From Thermoguttaceae bacterium (GTDB lineage Bacteria; Planctomycetota; Planctomycetia; Pirellulales; Thermoguttaceae), in contig JAGBAA010000088.1 in assembly GCA_017939795.1 (NCBI GenBank), positions 26,471-90,470 of the forward strand: 64,000 bases of DNA, given 5' to 3'. This document shows positions 26,651 to 35,172 of this stretch, one piece after another; positions within the stretch are counted from its first letter, which is position 1, and every line of letters starts with the position of its first letter. The position numbers and the translations under genes are program-made. The notes beneath the pieces are model-generated. The model was not told where the DNA came from. It saw only the letters and a program-made list of their open reading frames with translations, and ran no database searches.

Positions 26651-26717
26651 ACACGAAATTCACGGAAAGACGCAAAATTCATTTTGTGTTTTTTCAGACT
26701 TTCCGTGAAATTCGTGT
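26651..26717. repeat. dispersed palindromic element, copy A
   Basis: ACACGAAATTCACGGAAAG (26651-26669) and its perfect reverse complement (26699-26717) flank a loop with its own AAAAT/ATTTT dyad. A related element lies at 56696-56778. It sits between the ceramidase stop and a convergent gene, where it may also act as a terminator for both. Confidence 0.75.
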
Positions 26718-26793
26718 CTGAGCAGGATCTCGCCCGTTCAATGAGATCCTGCGTCTCTTCCCTGGATCTCTCAGCCCAATGCAGCCGGACCTC

Positions 26794-27696
26794 TCATTCA
26801 CAGACCGGCCACTTCACGAGTGCCTGCGTCCCGGAATCCGCCAGCCCTGCGTCCATCAGTTCCGCGTAGAGCCGCTCGGCCAGTTCGACTCCAGGAAGTT
26901 CCAGACCGGCGGAATGCGCTTCATCCAGTGCAATACGCAGATCTTTCACGAAATGCGTGATCTTGAACCCGGGCGCGAAATCGTCCCGAAGGATCCGCGG
27001 TGCCAGATTCGAAAGCGACCAGCTCCCCGCAGCCCCGGTGGAGACCGATCCCAGAACCTCGGCAGGATCCAGCCCGACGGACTTCGCGTACCGCAGAGCC
27101 TCGCAGACTCCCAGCATATTCCCGGCGATAAGGATCTGATTCACCATCTTCGTGTGCTGCCCCATTCCGGCAGGTCCCTGGAATCTCACGTTCGTTCCGA
27201 GGACCTTCCAGATCGGCTCCAAAGCATCAAACGCCTCACGGCATCCGCCCGCCATGATGGAGAGCGTTCCGTTTTTCGCCCCCACATCTCCGCCGGAAAC
27301 CGGAGCATCCAAAGCCCAGACGCCGCGTTTTTCAGCCTCCTGTGCGATCCTGACCGCCAAAGACGGGCGGCTCGTGGTCATGTCGACGACGATCTTCTTT
27401 TTTCCGTCACCGTTTTCGGCACGTTCCGGATCCCACGCCGCCAGCACTCCCGTTTCCGGATCCAGAATAACGGCCTCAACGTCAGCCGGAAATCCGACGA
27501 TCGTAAAGACGGCATCCGCGTTTTCTGCCGCTTCCGCCGGAGTTTCCGCCCACCGTGCCCCGGCGTCGAGCAGGGGAAGCGCCTTTTCCCGCGTCCGATT
27601 GTAGACCGTGCACGAATAACCGGCCTCGATCAGCCGTCCGCACATCGCACGTCCCATGATCCCGGTACCGATCCACGCAATTTCAGGTCGTTTCAT
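26794..27696 (-). CDS. NAD(P)-dependent beta-hydroxyacid dehydrogenase (3-hydroxyisobutyrate dehydrogenase-like)
   Basis: A 300-residue enzyme of the beta-hydroxyacid dehydrogenase family. It has the Rossmann motif [10 protein letters not shown], the substrate motif [19 protein letters not shown] and the catalytic-lysine motif [11 protein letters not shown] (Lys183). Members oxidise 3-hydroxyisobutyrate, tartronate semialdehyde or related acids, or act as glyoxylate/succinic-semialdehyde reductases; the exact substrate cannot be read here. The ATG at 27696 is preferred to one nine bases earlier because AGGAG then sits at normal spacing. It lies about a dozen bases after trmL and is probably cotranscribed. 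Confidence 0.85.
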   Translation of the reverse strand: MKRPEIAWIGTGIMGRAMCGRLIEAGYSCTVYNRTREKALPLLDAGARWAETPAEAAENADAVFTIVGFPADVEAVILDPETGVLAAWDPERAENGDGKKKIVVDMTTSRPSLAVRIAQEAEKRGVWALDAPVSGGDVGAKNGTLSIMAGGCREAFDALEPIWKVLGTNVRFQGPAGMGQHTKMVNQILIAGNMLGVCEALRYAKSVGLDPAEVLGSVSTGAAGSWSLSNLAPRILRDDFAPGFKITHFVKDLRIALDEAHSAGLELPGVELAERLYAELMDAGLADSGTQALVKWPVCE

Positions 27697-27708
27697 CTTC
27701 TTCATCTC

Positions 27709-28188
27709 CTACTGCATATCTGCCGAATGTCCGATCTGCCGCATCGCTTCGAACGCACTGACTCCCACACTGACCGAAAGATTCAGACTCCGGATCTGCG
27801 GCCGGATCGGGATCCTGAGACACTGTTCCGCATACTCTTCATGGAAGAGATCCGGAAATCCCTGCGTCTCGCTCCCATAAACGAGCACATCTCCCGCCTG
27901 AAACGCAACATCCAGGTAGGAATATTTCGCTTTCTTGGTAAAATAAAAGTAACGGTCCCACTGCGGCAGTTTCTCCCGCAGAGCCGCCCAGTTCTCGACG
28001 ATCTCCCAGTCAAGATACTGCCAGTAATCGAGACCAGCCCGTTTCAGATTCCTGTCCGTGATCTGAAATCCCATGGGACGGACGATCCACAGCTTGGCTC
28101 CAAGCCCAACACACGTCCGGCCGACAGCCCCCGTATTATGCGGGATCTCCGGCTGAAAAAGCACAATGTTCAACACGTTATTTTTCAT
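27709..28188 (-). CDS. trmL: tRNA (cytidine/uridine-34 2'-O)-methyltransferase
   Basis: A 159-residue SPOUT-family enzyme that methylates the ribose of the wobble nucleotide of leucine tRNAs. Signature motifs are PEIPHNTGAVGR, VYGSETQGFP and RSLNLSVSVGV, the parts that form the trefoil knot and the SAM site. Length matches E. coli TrmL (157). The start is taken as ATG 28188; a GTG six codons earlier (28206) is possible and neither has a clear Shine-Dalgarno. Its stop is part of the ribosome site of the dehydrogenase gene, so the pair is translationally linked. Confidence 0.9.
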   Translation of the reverse strand: MKNNVLNIVLFQPEIPHNTGAVGRTCVGLGAKLWIVRPMGFQITDRNLKRAGLDYWQYLDWEIVENWAALREKLPQWDRYFYFTKKAKYSYLDVAFQAGDVLVYGSETQGFPDLFHEEYAEQCLRIPIRPQIRSLNLSVSVGVSAFEAMRQIGHSADMQ

Positions 28189-28269
28189 ACAATTTGCACA
28201 ATCCACACAAAAACTTTAGGAAAAATCAAAAAAATCTTTAATTTTTTTAAAAAATCAGGCCACCCCCAC

Positions 28270-28298
28270 TTCAAATTCGTGCATATTTCCTGTATAAT
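28270..28298 (+). promoter_or_regulatory. promoter of the CAP-domain gene
   Basis: TTCAAA (28270-28275) and TATAAT (28293-28298) are 17 bp apart. Confidence 0.65.
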
Positions 28299-28304
28299 CA
28301 CTAC

Positions 28305-28480
28305 CGATTAGGTGAAGGTTAAACTTCCCATATATATTCCAGTTTATTTATCAGGTACATATTGCGGACCAATGATCAGCGCGGTTCCATGAGGAGCATG
28401 GACCCACAGCGATGATTTTTATTTAATTTTTAAGTTTGGCCCGTGGGATCAGCCCACTAAGCACGGAAAGGATTTTTTGT
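28305..28480 (+). promoter_or_regulatory. long structured leader of the CAP-domain gene
   Basis: About 175 bases lie between the promoter and the ATG. TCCATG-AGGAG-CATGGA forms a 6-bp hairpin at about 28385-28401. GTGGG-ATCAG-CCCAC lies at about 28443-28457, nested in CCGTG/CACGG, directly before the GGAAAGGA ribosome site. The second hairpin is placed to influence translation. No known riboswitch motif recognised. Confidence 0.4.
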
Positions 28481-29428
28481 ATGTTGACCCGAACTGGTAT
28501 TTCCATACGTATTTTGATTTTAGCGGCAGTCGTCTTCCAGGCGTCTGTCTTCACTGCCAATCTTGAGGCCGGCCCTTTCCGCCGAATCTTTCAGCCTAAT
28601 TATACCACAAAATCGACCAAAGCGCAAGCTGGGGCGAAACAGCACACGACCGCGAAACCCGTCATTCCGGATGCAGGTCAGACCCTTTCCCGATCCGCAG
28701 AAAAACCGGCTCCGGCCCCAAAGACACCGATTCACCATACTCCGATCGTTCTGCACAAATTTTCCGAATACGAACTTCTCGGGCTGGATTTTTCCGACCT
28801 TGCGGCAGTCCTTCCCCAGAAGGAACGCACGGTCATGCAGGCGCTCATTCAGGATCACCAGCCGGATTATTCCGGAAAAATCACCGAAAAGTATCCGGAT
28901 GTCCGTCCGGAAGTCGCGAATTCTCTGGTCCAGATCGCCGAAGCCGTCCATAATGAGAAAAGCCGTTCCGAAATCGGGCAGATCGTGCGCGATATTCCGA
29001 TCCCCACGCGTCAGCTGAGATCCAATGAAGTCCTCGCCGTCAATCAGGAACTTGCACCGGCGATCGATCCGGAAGAATATCGGGCGGTTGACGAACTGAA
29101 CCGTTTCCGGATGCGCAGCGGTCTGCGTCCGTGCGTCATCGATCTCCTTCTGGTCCTCGTTTCCCGCGGACACAGTTCCGATATGTACCGCTTCGGATTC
29201 TTCTCGCACAACTCTCCCATCAGCGGAAAAAGCTCCTTCTCACAGCGTGCGCGCCAGCTCGGAGCCAGCGCAAGTGCCGAGAATATCTACATGGGATCCT
29301 CCAGCGGAAAAGCAGCCAATAACGCCTGGGCAAACAGCAGCGGACACCGTGCGAATATGCTTGGCGGATTCTCCCGCGTCGGCGTGGGACGTATCGGCGG
29401 ATACTTTACTCAAATGTTTGGTCACTGA
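28481..29428 (+). CDS. secreted CAP (SCP/PR-1) domain protein
   Basis: A 315-residue protein with a signal segment (about residues 8-28, ILILAAVVFQASVFTANLEA). A Lys/Pro/Thr-rich linker and a helical middle region (about 90-190) follow, then a C-terminal CAP domain (about 200-315). The domain has RGHSSDM, GFFSHNSPI, AENIYMG, ANSSGHRANML and VGVGRIGG, giving the usual His-Glu-His set. Bacterial CAP proteins are extracytoplasmic and their activities are mostly unknown. The ATG at 28481 follows GGAAAGGA; the frame is open 15 codons upstream without support. The next gene's promoter starts only 24 bases after its stop. Confidence 0.85.
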   Translation: MLTRTGISIRILILAAVVFQASVFTANLEAGPFRRIFQPNYTTKSTKAQAGAKQHTTAKPVIPDAGQTLSRSAEKPAPAPKTPIHHTPIVLHKFSEYELLGLDFSDLAAVLPQKERTVMQALIQDHQPDYSGKITEKYPDVRPEVANSLVQIAEAVHNEKSRSEIGQIVRDIPIPTRQLRSNEVLAVNQELAPAIDPEEYRAVDELNRFRMRSGLRPCVIDLLLVLVSRGHSSDMYRFGFFSHNSPISGKSSFSQRARQLGASASAENIYMGSSSGKAANNAWANSSGHRANMLGGFSRVGVGRIGGYFTQMFGH

Positions 29429-29451
29429 CCTGGAAAAAGCGGAAAAAGCTC

Positions 29452-29480
29452 TTGACAGTTTCCCGCATTTTACGTATAAT
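29452..29480 (+). promoter_or_regulatory. perfect consensus promoter placed for a leaderless mRNA
   Basis: TTGACA (29452-29457) and TATAAT (29475-29480) are 17 bp apart. The next ATG is at 29487, seven bases past the -10 box, exactly where transcription should begin. No ribosome-binding site lies between. Confidence 0.82.
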
Positions 29481-29486
29481 GACACG

Positions 29487-30707
29487 ATGAAAAGAAAAAC
29501 CTTTTTCATCGTGTCCTTTTTTGTTGGGTGCGCGCTTCTCCTCTCTTTTTTGTGCTTTTGCCAGGAAAAACAGAATGCGGGTACTCCCGGGGAAAATATG
29601 CCTCCATCCGACGCAGCACTTACCGAAGAGGAGGCCGTCCGTTTTGCGAAAACACTGGAAGAAACTCTTCAGAACGGGGATCCCGCCTTTTTTATCCGCG
29701 CGATCGATTGGAGCACGCTCACGAACCGTGTGCTGGAAGGGATCCCGGAAGAAGTACGGGGCAATCGCTTTGACCGACGCTACCTCATCCATCTTTTTTC
29801 TGAAAAAGGCGGGATCGCCCAAAGTGTGGCCGAAAAAGTCAAAGAGGGTGGAACGTACCATTTTCTCCGCGTTCAGAAACTCGATAACCGAACGATCGCC
29901 GCGACATTTCGGCTCGTCGATACGCAGGGTGGGCTGGATTACCATGATCTGCATCTCCGGCGGCAGGGAGAAAATCTCATCCAGATCCATGAGCTTTACC
30001 TCTACCATTTTGACGAAACCTTTTCCGAAACCCTTCGGCGCACGCTCGTTCCAGATCTTTACGTCGATGGAAAAGACGATTACGGCATGATGATGTCGGA
30101 GCGGATCCTCCTTCTTTTCAAGGAAAATCAGCTTCTGATCCAGGAATTTTCCAAAGCGGTCGAAGAAAAAAACGCAGAGACGGCACTCTATCTCTTCTCG
30201 CGGCTTCCGAGGGAACTTCAGGATCAGAAAACGTTTCAGTTCTGGTACCTGAAGGCGGCGCAGGCACACACAGACCCTAATATTTACGCATTCGCCCTCG
30301 CGGAACTGCGTGAAAAGTACCTGAAAGAGAGCTGGGTCGATTTCCTTTCGCTCGACTACTTTTTCAATCATCGGGAATACCGGCAGGCCCTGGAATGTGT
30401 GGACCGGATCGATAAGCGCGTCGGCGGAGATCCGTATCTGGAAAATTTCCGATGCTGGGCATTTCTGAATCTGCGGCAGTTCGAAAAAGCAGAAGAGCAC
30501 TTTCAGCTCGGTCTGAAACAGGAACCGGAACTGATTCGTGACCGCTCGTTCCAGAGCCTGAAATACCGTCTGGAACACCTCCCGAAAGGGCCTTTCCCGG
30601 AAAATATGCCGAATGTTCCTGTACAGGCAGCTCCTCCCGCGGAGGTCCCTGCCTCAGGAGTTTCCGTCAAACCAACGCCGACCAACCCCTTCGATCTCGC
30701 AAAATAA
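29487..30707 (+). CDS. exported helical-repeat protein, probably translated from a leaderless mRNA
   Basis: A 406-residue protein with an N-terminal signal or anchor (MKRKTFFIVSFFVGCALLLSFLCFCQ). No named family is recognised. Residues 45-220 form a mixed domain (LTEEEAVRFAKTLEETLQNGDPAFF...DLHLRRQGENLIQIHELYLYHFDE). Residues 230-375 are TPR-like helix pairs (FSKAVEEKNAETALYLFSRLP, NHREYRQALECVDRIDK, LNLRQFEKAEEHFQLGLKQEPE), and a Pro-rich tail follows. The frame is open far upstream into the CAP gene, but the signal peptide and promoter position fix the start at 29487. Confidence 0.75.
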   Translation: MKRKTFFIVSFFVGCALLLSFLCFCQEKQNAGTPGENMPPSDAALTEEEAVRFAKTLEETLQNGDPAFFIRAIDWSTLTNRVLEGIPEEVRGNRFDRRYLIHLFSEKGGIAQSVAEKVKEGGTYHFLRVQKLDNRTIAATFRLVDTQGGLDYHDLHLRRQGENLIQIHELYLYHFDETFSETLRRTLVPDLYVDGKDDYGMMMSERILLLFKENQLLIQEFSKAVEEKNAETALYLFSRLPRELQDQKTFQFWYLKAAQAHTDPNIYAFALAELREKYLKESWVDFLSLDYFFNHREYRQALECVDRIDKRVGGDPYLENFRCWAFLNLRQFEKAEEHFQLGLKQEPELIRDRSFQSLKYRLEHLPKGPFPENMPNVPVQAAPPAEVPASGVSVKPTPTNPFDLAK

Positions 30708-30825
30708 AGTCTCGAAGGATCTCATTTCCGCGGAATCGCCGCATTGAGGGATACACAGGCCCCCCAGATCGGGATCCAGAAACTGGGAACGCGGCCAGGC
30801 ATGATTTCCTGGAAAAAACGACAAA

Positions 30826-30868
30826 AAAACGTCTGGCGAAAAATTCCGTCAGACGTTTTCTTTTTTTC
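30826..30868. terminator. bidirectional terminator
   Basis: AACGTCTG (30828-30835) pairs with CAGACGTT (30850-30857). An A-run precedes the hairpin and a T-rich run follows it, serving the plus-strand gene ending at 30707 and the minus-strand gene ending at 30882. Confidence 0.75.
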
Positions 30869-30881
30869 TTTTCCGGACGGC

Positions 30882-31208
30882 TCACCAGCCGATCATCATG
30901 TTGGACTCGATGATCTTCTTCGCACGTTCCAGATCCGTACCGGTCTCCTGCATGTAGAGACGGATGGCATGGACTTTGTCGCCGGAGGCTTTTGCCAGGC
31001 AGTCACGCGCGATATTGCACGGATCGATCCCTTCCGGAGTGATTCCCAAAGCCGCTTTGGAAATGACCCACAGGTTTCTCGGACGCTTGGAAATACGGAT
31101 CGCATCTTCCGTGGGATAATATTCCGCCAGAACGGCACGAGCTTCCGCTTCATCTTCCGCGTTGGCGATCACGATATGCGCTCTGGTTTCGATCTCGAAC
31201 AAAGGCAT
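30882..31208 (-). CDS. small hypothetical protein (108 aa) with L7/L12-CTD-like C-terminus
   Basis: A 108-residue soluble protein with no signal peptide. The N-terminal half (MPLFEIETRAHIVIANAEDEAEARAVLAEYYP) has a strand-helix pattern. The C-terminal half (HAIRLYMQETGTDLERAKKIIE) resembles the helix-loop-helix of the ribosomal L7/L12 C-terminal domain, but that is only a pattern likeness. AAGGAG nine bases before the ATG at 31208 is strong, and the gene has its own promoter and terminator. Function is unknown. Confidence 0.75.
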   Translation of the reverse strand: MPLFEIETRAHIVIANAEDEAEARAVLAEYYPTEDAIRISKRPRNLWVISKAALGITPEGIDPCNIARDCLAKASGDKVHAIRLYMQETGTDLERAKKIIESNMMIGW

Positions 31209-31314
31209 GGTCAATTTCTCCTTTTCATATTCTTTCAAAAAAGCAACTTCTTTCTTTTGTTTCAATTCCGGGCACACGGCCTCGGAAAACAGAGTAGGAT
31301 CTCTTGATAATCTG

Positions 31315-31342
31315 AGTATAAAACTTTTTCAGTATTTTGCAA
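31315..31342 (-). promoter_or_regulatory. promoter of the 108-aa protein gene
   Basis: On the minus strand, TTGCAA (31342-31337) and TATACT (31320-31315) are 16 bp apart. Confidence 0.62.
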
Positions 31343-31387
31343 GCCCACTTGCCGGAAATTTTTCAGGAAGTTTTAAAAAAATCGGAA

Positions 31388-32320
31388 TTAATTCTCCCAC
31401 ACGATCCGCGCAGTTTCCCCACTGGGCAAAATCCTCCCAGTTTCCGACCGAAGCGACATCGCACCGCCTTCACTGCGAAAGTTTCCCGGAAAATATTCCC
31501 GAAGCATCCTCCCTAGTCCGCGGGCATCGAGACCGGGCGAGTGCGCCGTCAGAAGCACAAACGCCGGCGATTCGGCGATCAGCGCCGCACAGGCTTTCAA
31601 AAGGATCGGCAAATGCTGATCCAGCTTCCAGACCTCACCGCGTGTCCCGTGTCCGTAACTCGGCGGATCCAGGATCACGGCATCGTATTTTCTTCCCCGT
31701 TTCAGTTCGCGTTCCACAAATTTCAGCGCATCTTCCGCGATCCACCGGATCGGAGCCTCCTGAAGCCCGGAGAGCTCGGCATTTCCGCGTCCCCACTGGA
31801 CGATATTTTTCGCAGAATCGACATGGGACACAAAAAAAAACTCCGCATCCTCAGCCCGTTTTCCCGCCTCATAAAGCGCAGAAGCGGCCGCAAGCGTACT
31901 CCCGCCGGTATAGGCAAAAAGATTCAAAACACGAAAAGCCGTCCGTTTTTTCAAAAATGCGGCCGTTTGAGCGTGGATCCAATCCCAATTGGCGTGCTGT
32001 TCGGGAAAGATCCCCAAATGCCCGACTTCGGTCGGTTTCAGAAGAAGAGAAAAATGTCCCGTCTTCAGCTCCCAGCTCTGCGGAGCAGGGGAGAGACGCC
32101 ATCTCCAGCTTCCTTTCAATCCGGCAGAGCGTCGGAAGGTCCCGTTTGCACGGCTCCAGAACGCAGCAGGCTGCTGCACGGAAAACGGTTCCGCAGGGGG
32201 AGAAGGCCGATCCAGGATCATATTCCCAAACCGTTCCAGTTTCCGCCCTTTGCCAAAATCAAGAAGCTGATAGTCCGATCCGCTCACCGCGTTCCCCTTC
32301 CTGATGAGATGCTCACCCAT
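31388..32320 (-). CDS. class I SAM-dependent rRNA-type methyltransferase (RlmI/RlmK-like)
   Basis: A 310-residue protein with a Rossmann methyltransferase fold in the second half: LNLFAYTGGSTLAAA (motif I), SHVDSAKNIVQWG, WIAEDALKFVERE and the catalytic motif IV ILDPPSYGHG. This set is typical of the RlmI/RlmK/YccW group that modifies 23S rRNA. The N-terminal part (YQLLDFGKGRKLERFG) replaces the PUA domain of E. coli RlmI, so the target base is uncertain. Its ATG overlaps the stop of the upstream membrane-protein gene by 8 bases, so translation is coupled. Confidence 0.82.
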   Translation of the reverse strand: MGEHLIRKGNAVSGSDYQLLDFGKGRKLERFGNMILDRPSPPAEPFSVQQPAAFWSRANGTFRRSAGLKGSWRWRLSPAPQSWELKTGHFSLLLKPTEVGHLGIFPEQHANWDWIHAQTAAFLKKRTAFRVLNLFAYTGGSTLAAASALYEAGKRAEDAEFFFVSHVDSAKNIVQWGRGNAELSGLQEAPIRWIAEDALKFVERELKRGRKYDAVILDPPSYGHGTRGEVWKLDQHLPILLKACAALIAESPAFVLLTAHSPGLDARGLGRMLREYFPGNFRSEGGAMSLRSETGRILPSGETARIVWEN

Positions 32321-33809
32321 TTTTCACCGAAACATTCCCACGTCTCCGATGCCTCTCAATGGCACGAACGGCCGTTCGGTCTTCCAGATTCGGACGGAGG
32401 ATCACGAGGATGACAAGCGGGAGGAACCATGCCATGTACGTCCCGCCCTGGAACGGATGACAAAACTGCGCACCGATCATCAACGCCGCCGAACTGCTCA
32501 TCAGCGTCCCGATATTTTTCTGGGCAGGCCACAGCGTCAGGAACAGAAGAAGCCCAAGGTACACGACGATCACCGGGATCCGATAATAGTAGACACTGTT
32601 CCCCGGAATGTCCCAGAAACCTTCTGCACTCCTGGAAAAGAGGCCGACACAGCCGAAAATGTCTCCAAACTGCGCCAAAAAAGGTCCAAAACCGCCGCTG
32701 AGAGGGATCGCGACCGCCATGAGTGCCGCGAAGACGCCAAGACTCGTACACAAAAACCGATACAGTCCCCGAGACCAGTAAAAGCTGCACCAAAGCGGCA
32801 AAAGGAAGAGCGGATAGTAGGAAAGCGCAGCGGCGATCCCAAGCAGCACGCCGGCCAGTGAAGGAAGCCTCCACGAAAACACAGCCCAGACGATCAGCGC
32901 ACCCGGCACAAGATGGTCGATACGAGACGGCATCTGCGCAACATAGGGAAGCAGAAGATACAGCGTTGCGGCCGCGATCCCGGTATTGAAATTCTCAAAA
33001 TGGACCCAGCCCGTCAGCACGATCCCCGTGACGATCGCGATCTGCGCCAATGCCGCCAGAAAAATCGTCCATCGGATCTGCCCCACGGGAAAGATCGGAA
33101 ACTGATCCACACGTACAAGATCCGCAGGCATACCGGCTCGATCGACCAAAAGAGGATTCTCGGCCATCAGCACATTGGTTTCCGCGCTCTCAGCCCGGGC
33201 GGCATCCAGCTGGCTCTCCTGCCGTTTCTTCATATACTCAAAGCGCCACTGCCTCGGAAAATCCGCAAGCTGGGTAAAAAACGGCATCCCCGGTCCATGA
33301 CGCAGAGAAGTTCTGCAAAGATCCTGCGATTCCTTTCCAGACGCCGACGTTTCAGCGGAAGAGTCGTTCCCGGTTTCTTCTTCCAGGATCTTCTCATTCA
33401 GATGGAACATCATCAGCTGTTCCAGAGACGCATTCACATTCTGAGGACCGCCCTCGTGCGTCTGCGTCAGAACCAAAGCGGCAAGCTGAAAAATCATCAA
33501 TGCGGCACAACAGAAAACAAGCCCGCTCTTGGAAAGATTCACTTCCAGCAGCGGCCGGCGATTCATCATCGGATCACAAAGCAGACGCGCCAGAAGAAAG
33601 ATCAGAAACGTCAAAAGGACCACATATCCAACATGAAAACCATGTGCCGCCAAAAGCAGCCCCGGTCCTAAACTCAAAACCAGAAAGAGATCCAGATTCC
33701 GAACGCTCCAAATACGGCGAAATTTGAAGAAAATGCCTGTGATCATCAATAACGAGAGGTAAAACCACGTCGTCGGATTGACTTCATAATGCATGAAGAC
33801 TTGAAACAT
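32313..33809 (-). CDS. polytopic membrane protein, function unknown
   Basis: A 498-residue protein with about ten hydrophobic helices. Four lie in residues 10-130 (WFYLSLLMITGIFF, FLVLSLGPGLLLAAH, VVLLTFLIFLLARLL, LVFCCAALMIFQLAALVL), followed by a polar loop of about 110 residues and then six or more at 245-480. The tail is basic (HRRRGNVSVKNG). The layout recalls planctomycete glycosyltransferase-like or DUF2029-type membrane proteins, but no catalytic motif is clear. The ATG at 33809 is chosen because GGAG is then eight bases away. It heads a two-gene operon with the methyltransferase. Confidence 0.75.
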   Translation of the reverse strand: MFQVFMHYEVNPTTWFYLSLLMITGIFFKFRRIWSVRNLDLFLVLSLGPGLLLAAHGFHVGYVVLLTFLIFLLARLLCDPMMNRRPLLEVNLSKSGLVFCCAALMIFQLAALVLTQTHEGGPQNVNASLEQLMMFHLNEKILEEETGNDSSAETSASGKESQDLCRTSLRHGPGMPFFTQLADFPRQWRFEYMKKRQESQLDAARAESAETNVLMAENPLLVDRAGMPADLVRVDQFPIFPVGQIRWTIFLAALAQIAIVTGIVLTGWVHFENFNTGIAAATLYLLLPYVAQMPSRIDHLVPGALIVWAVFSWRLPSLAGVLLGIAAALSYYPLFLLPLWCSFYWSRGLYRFLCTSLGVFAALMAVAIPLSGGFGPFLAQFGDIFGCVGLFSRSAEGFWDIPGNSVYYYRIPVIVVYLGLLLFLTLWPAQKNIGTLMSSSAALMIGAQFCHPFQGGTYMAWFLPLVILVILRPNLEDRTAVRAIERHRRRGNVSVKNG

Positions 33810-33849
33810 GGGCATTTCTCCAAAATTAAAACCAGTATTTTCCGCTTCT

Positions 33850-33877
33850 ATTATACACCGCAAAACCAAAATTTGAA
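33850..33877 (-). promoter_or_regulatory. promoter of the membrane protein-methyltransferase operon
   Basis: On the minus strand, TTCAAA (33877-33872) and TATAAT (33855-33850) are 16 bp apart. Confidence 0.62.
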
Positions 33878-33912
33878 GTCAGGCTCCTCCCAAATGGAAA
33901 AAGACTCCGACT

Positions 33913-33942
33913 CCAAAAAAAACGCCCTGAATATCAGGGCGT
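33913..33942 (-). terminator. terminator of rplM-rpsI
   Basis: On the minus strand a perfect 9-bp stem (33942-33934 with 33930-33922) with a 3-base loop is followed by eight T. Confidence 0.92.
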
Positions 33943-33969
33943 CCGGATATGACACATCCAAAACGTAAA

Positions 33970-34389
33970 TTAACGCTTGGAGAACTGCGTCGCACGACGG
34001 GCTTTGCGGAGACCCGGCTTCTTACGTTCGACCATACGGCTGTCGCGGGTAAGAAGGTTGGCATCTTTCAGGACTTCGTACAGACCGGCATCGTACATGC
34101 GAAGCGCACGGGCAATACCAAGTTTGCAGGCACCGGACTGACCGGTGATCCCGCCGCCGTTGACGCGGATGATGACGTCAACTTCTTCTTTTTTGCCCGT
34201 TTCGACCAGCGGAGCGAGAACCGCATTGCGCTGCTGAACGTTGCAGAAGTAATTTTCCAGGCTGCGGCCGTTGATCGCGATGAGGCCCTTGCCGGGACGA
34301 ATACGAACGCGGGCGATGGCGGTCTTGCGGCGACCGGTTCCGAGCGAATCGTTAGTACCTTTTCCTTCGATGATGACTTTATCTGCCAT
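33970..34389 (-). CDS. rpsI: 30S ribosomal protein S9
   Basis: A 139-residue S9 of the 30S head. Family stretches are LGTGRRKTAIARVRI, INGRSLENYF, GGGITGQSGACKLGIARAL and the basic C-terminus RKKPGLRKARRATQFSKR, whose last residues reach the P-site tRNA. It follows rplM after 52 bases, the conserved L13-S9 pair, and is ended by a strong terminator. Confidence 0.96.
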   Translation of the reverse strand: MADKVIIEGKGTNDSLGTGRRKTAIARVRIRPGKGLIAINGRSLENYFCNVQQRNAVLAPLVETGKKEEVDVIIRVNGGGITGQSGACKLGIARALRMYDAGLYEVLKDANLLTRDSRMVERKKPGLRKARRATQFSKR

Positions 34390-34441
34390 GGTTTACACCC
34401 CTGATATTTTATCTGTTTAAGCTTGAATTCACAAAAAACGA

Positions 34442-34873
34442 TTAGTTGCCCATTTCGACGGCCACAGGATTCTGGGCCTGATGGGGATGCTCATTACCTG
34501 CGTAAACCTTCAGCTGGGACAGCATTTTGGTCGCAAGTTTGTTTTTCGGAAGCATGCGGCGAACAGCTTCGGAAAGGATCGCGGTCGGATTCTTTTCCAT
34601 GCGGGTCGCGGCATTTTCGCTGCGCAGACGGGTATAACCAGTCGTCCAGGTATAACGTTTCTGTTCCCATTTTTTGCCGGTGAACTTCACTTTGTCAGCG
34701 TTGATCACGACAACAAAACGGCCGGTGCAGACGTTCGGGGTGTAAGTCGGGCGGTCTTTGCCCATCAGAGCCATTGCAATATCGACAGCGAGACGACCAA
34801 CGACTTTATCCGTCGCGTCGACCAAGATCCACTCCTGTTTCACATCTGCCGGTTTCGCCATGAACGTTTTCAT
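34442..34873 (-). CDS. rplM: 50S ribosomal protein L13
   Basis: A 143-residue L13, an early-assembly protein of the 50S subunit. It matches the family from WILVDATDKVVGRLAVDIA through MGKDRPTYTPN, GDRVVVINADK-like VVVINADKVKFTGKKW and MLPKNKLATKMLSQLKVYAGNEHPHQAQNP. The ATG at 34873 gives the usual N-terminus; an in-frame ATG ten codons earlier does not fit the family. It is the first gene of the rplM-rpsI operon and has a long structured leader. Confidence 0.96.
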   Translation of the reverse strand: MKTFMAKPADVKQEWILVDATDKVVGRLAVDIAMALMGKDRPTYTPNVCTGRFVVVINADKVKFTGKKWEQKRYTWTTGYTRLRSENAATRMEKNPTAILSEAVRRMLPKNKLATKMLSQLKVYAGNEHPHQAQNPVAVEMGN

Positions 34874-35090
34874 AATGAACCACTCACTAAATCTGAATTT
34901 CAACTTCTGGTTTCAGAGACACGAACGCTTCCCCATCGGGATTTTGTCTCCCTCCTGTCCGGAAGGTTTTTCGACGCGATCGGCTCTGCCGCATTACTCT
35001 CCAACAAAAATAGTTGGAAAGCACTCTATTCCGCCGACTGTCCAACAAACAGTTCCAGCATAAAAAGAGAAACACATTTTAACAGATTTT
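34874..35090 (-). promoter_or_regulatory. structured leader region of rplM
   Basis: On the minus strand two hairpins, at about 35053-35037 (ACTGT/ACAGT) and 35021-34997 (TCCAAC/GTTGGA), share a repeated TTTGTTGGA core. Leaders of r-protein operons often bind the encoded protein, so L13 autoregulation is possible. The promoter is not clear. Confidence 0.35.
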
Positions 35091-35172
35091 CAGATTTTGA
35101 AAAGGGGGGAGGGGGCTTTTCTGGTGTTTTTTTCAAAAATTTACCCCCTTTTCCCGAAAAACTCACCATTTC

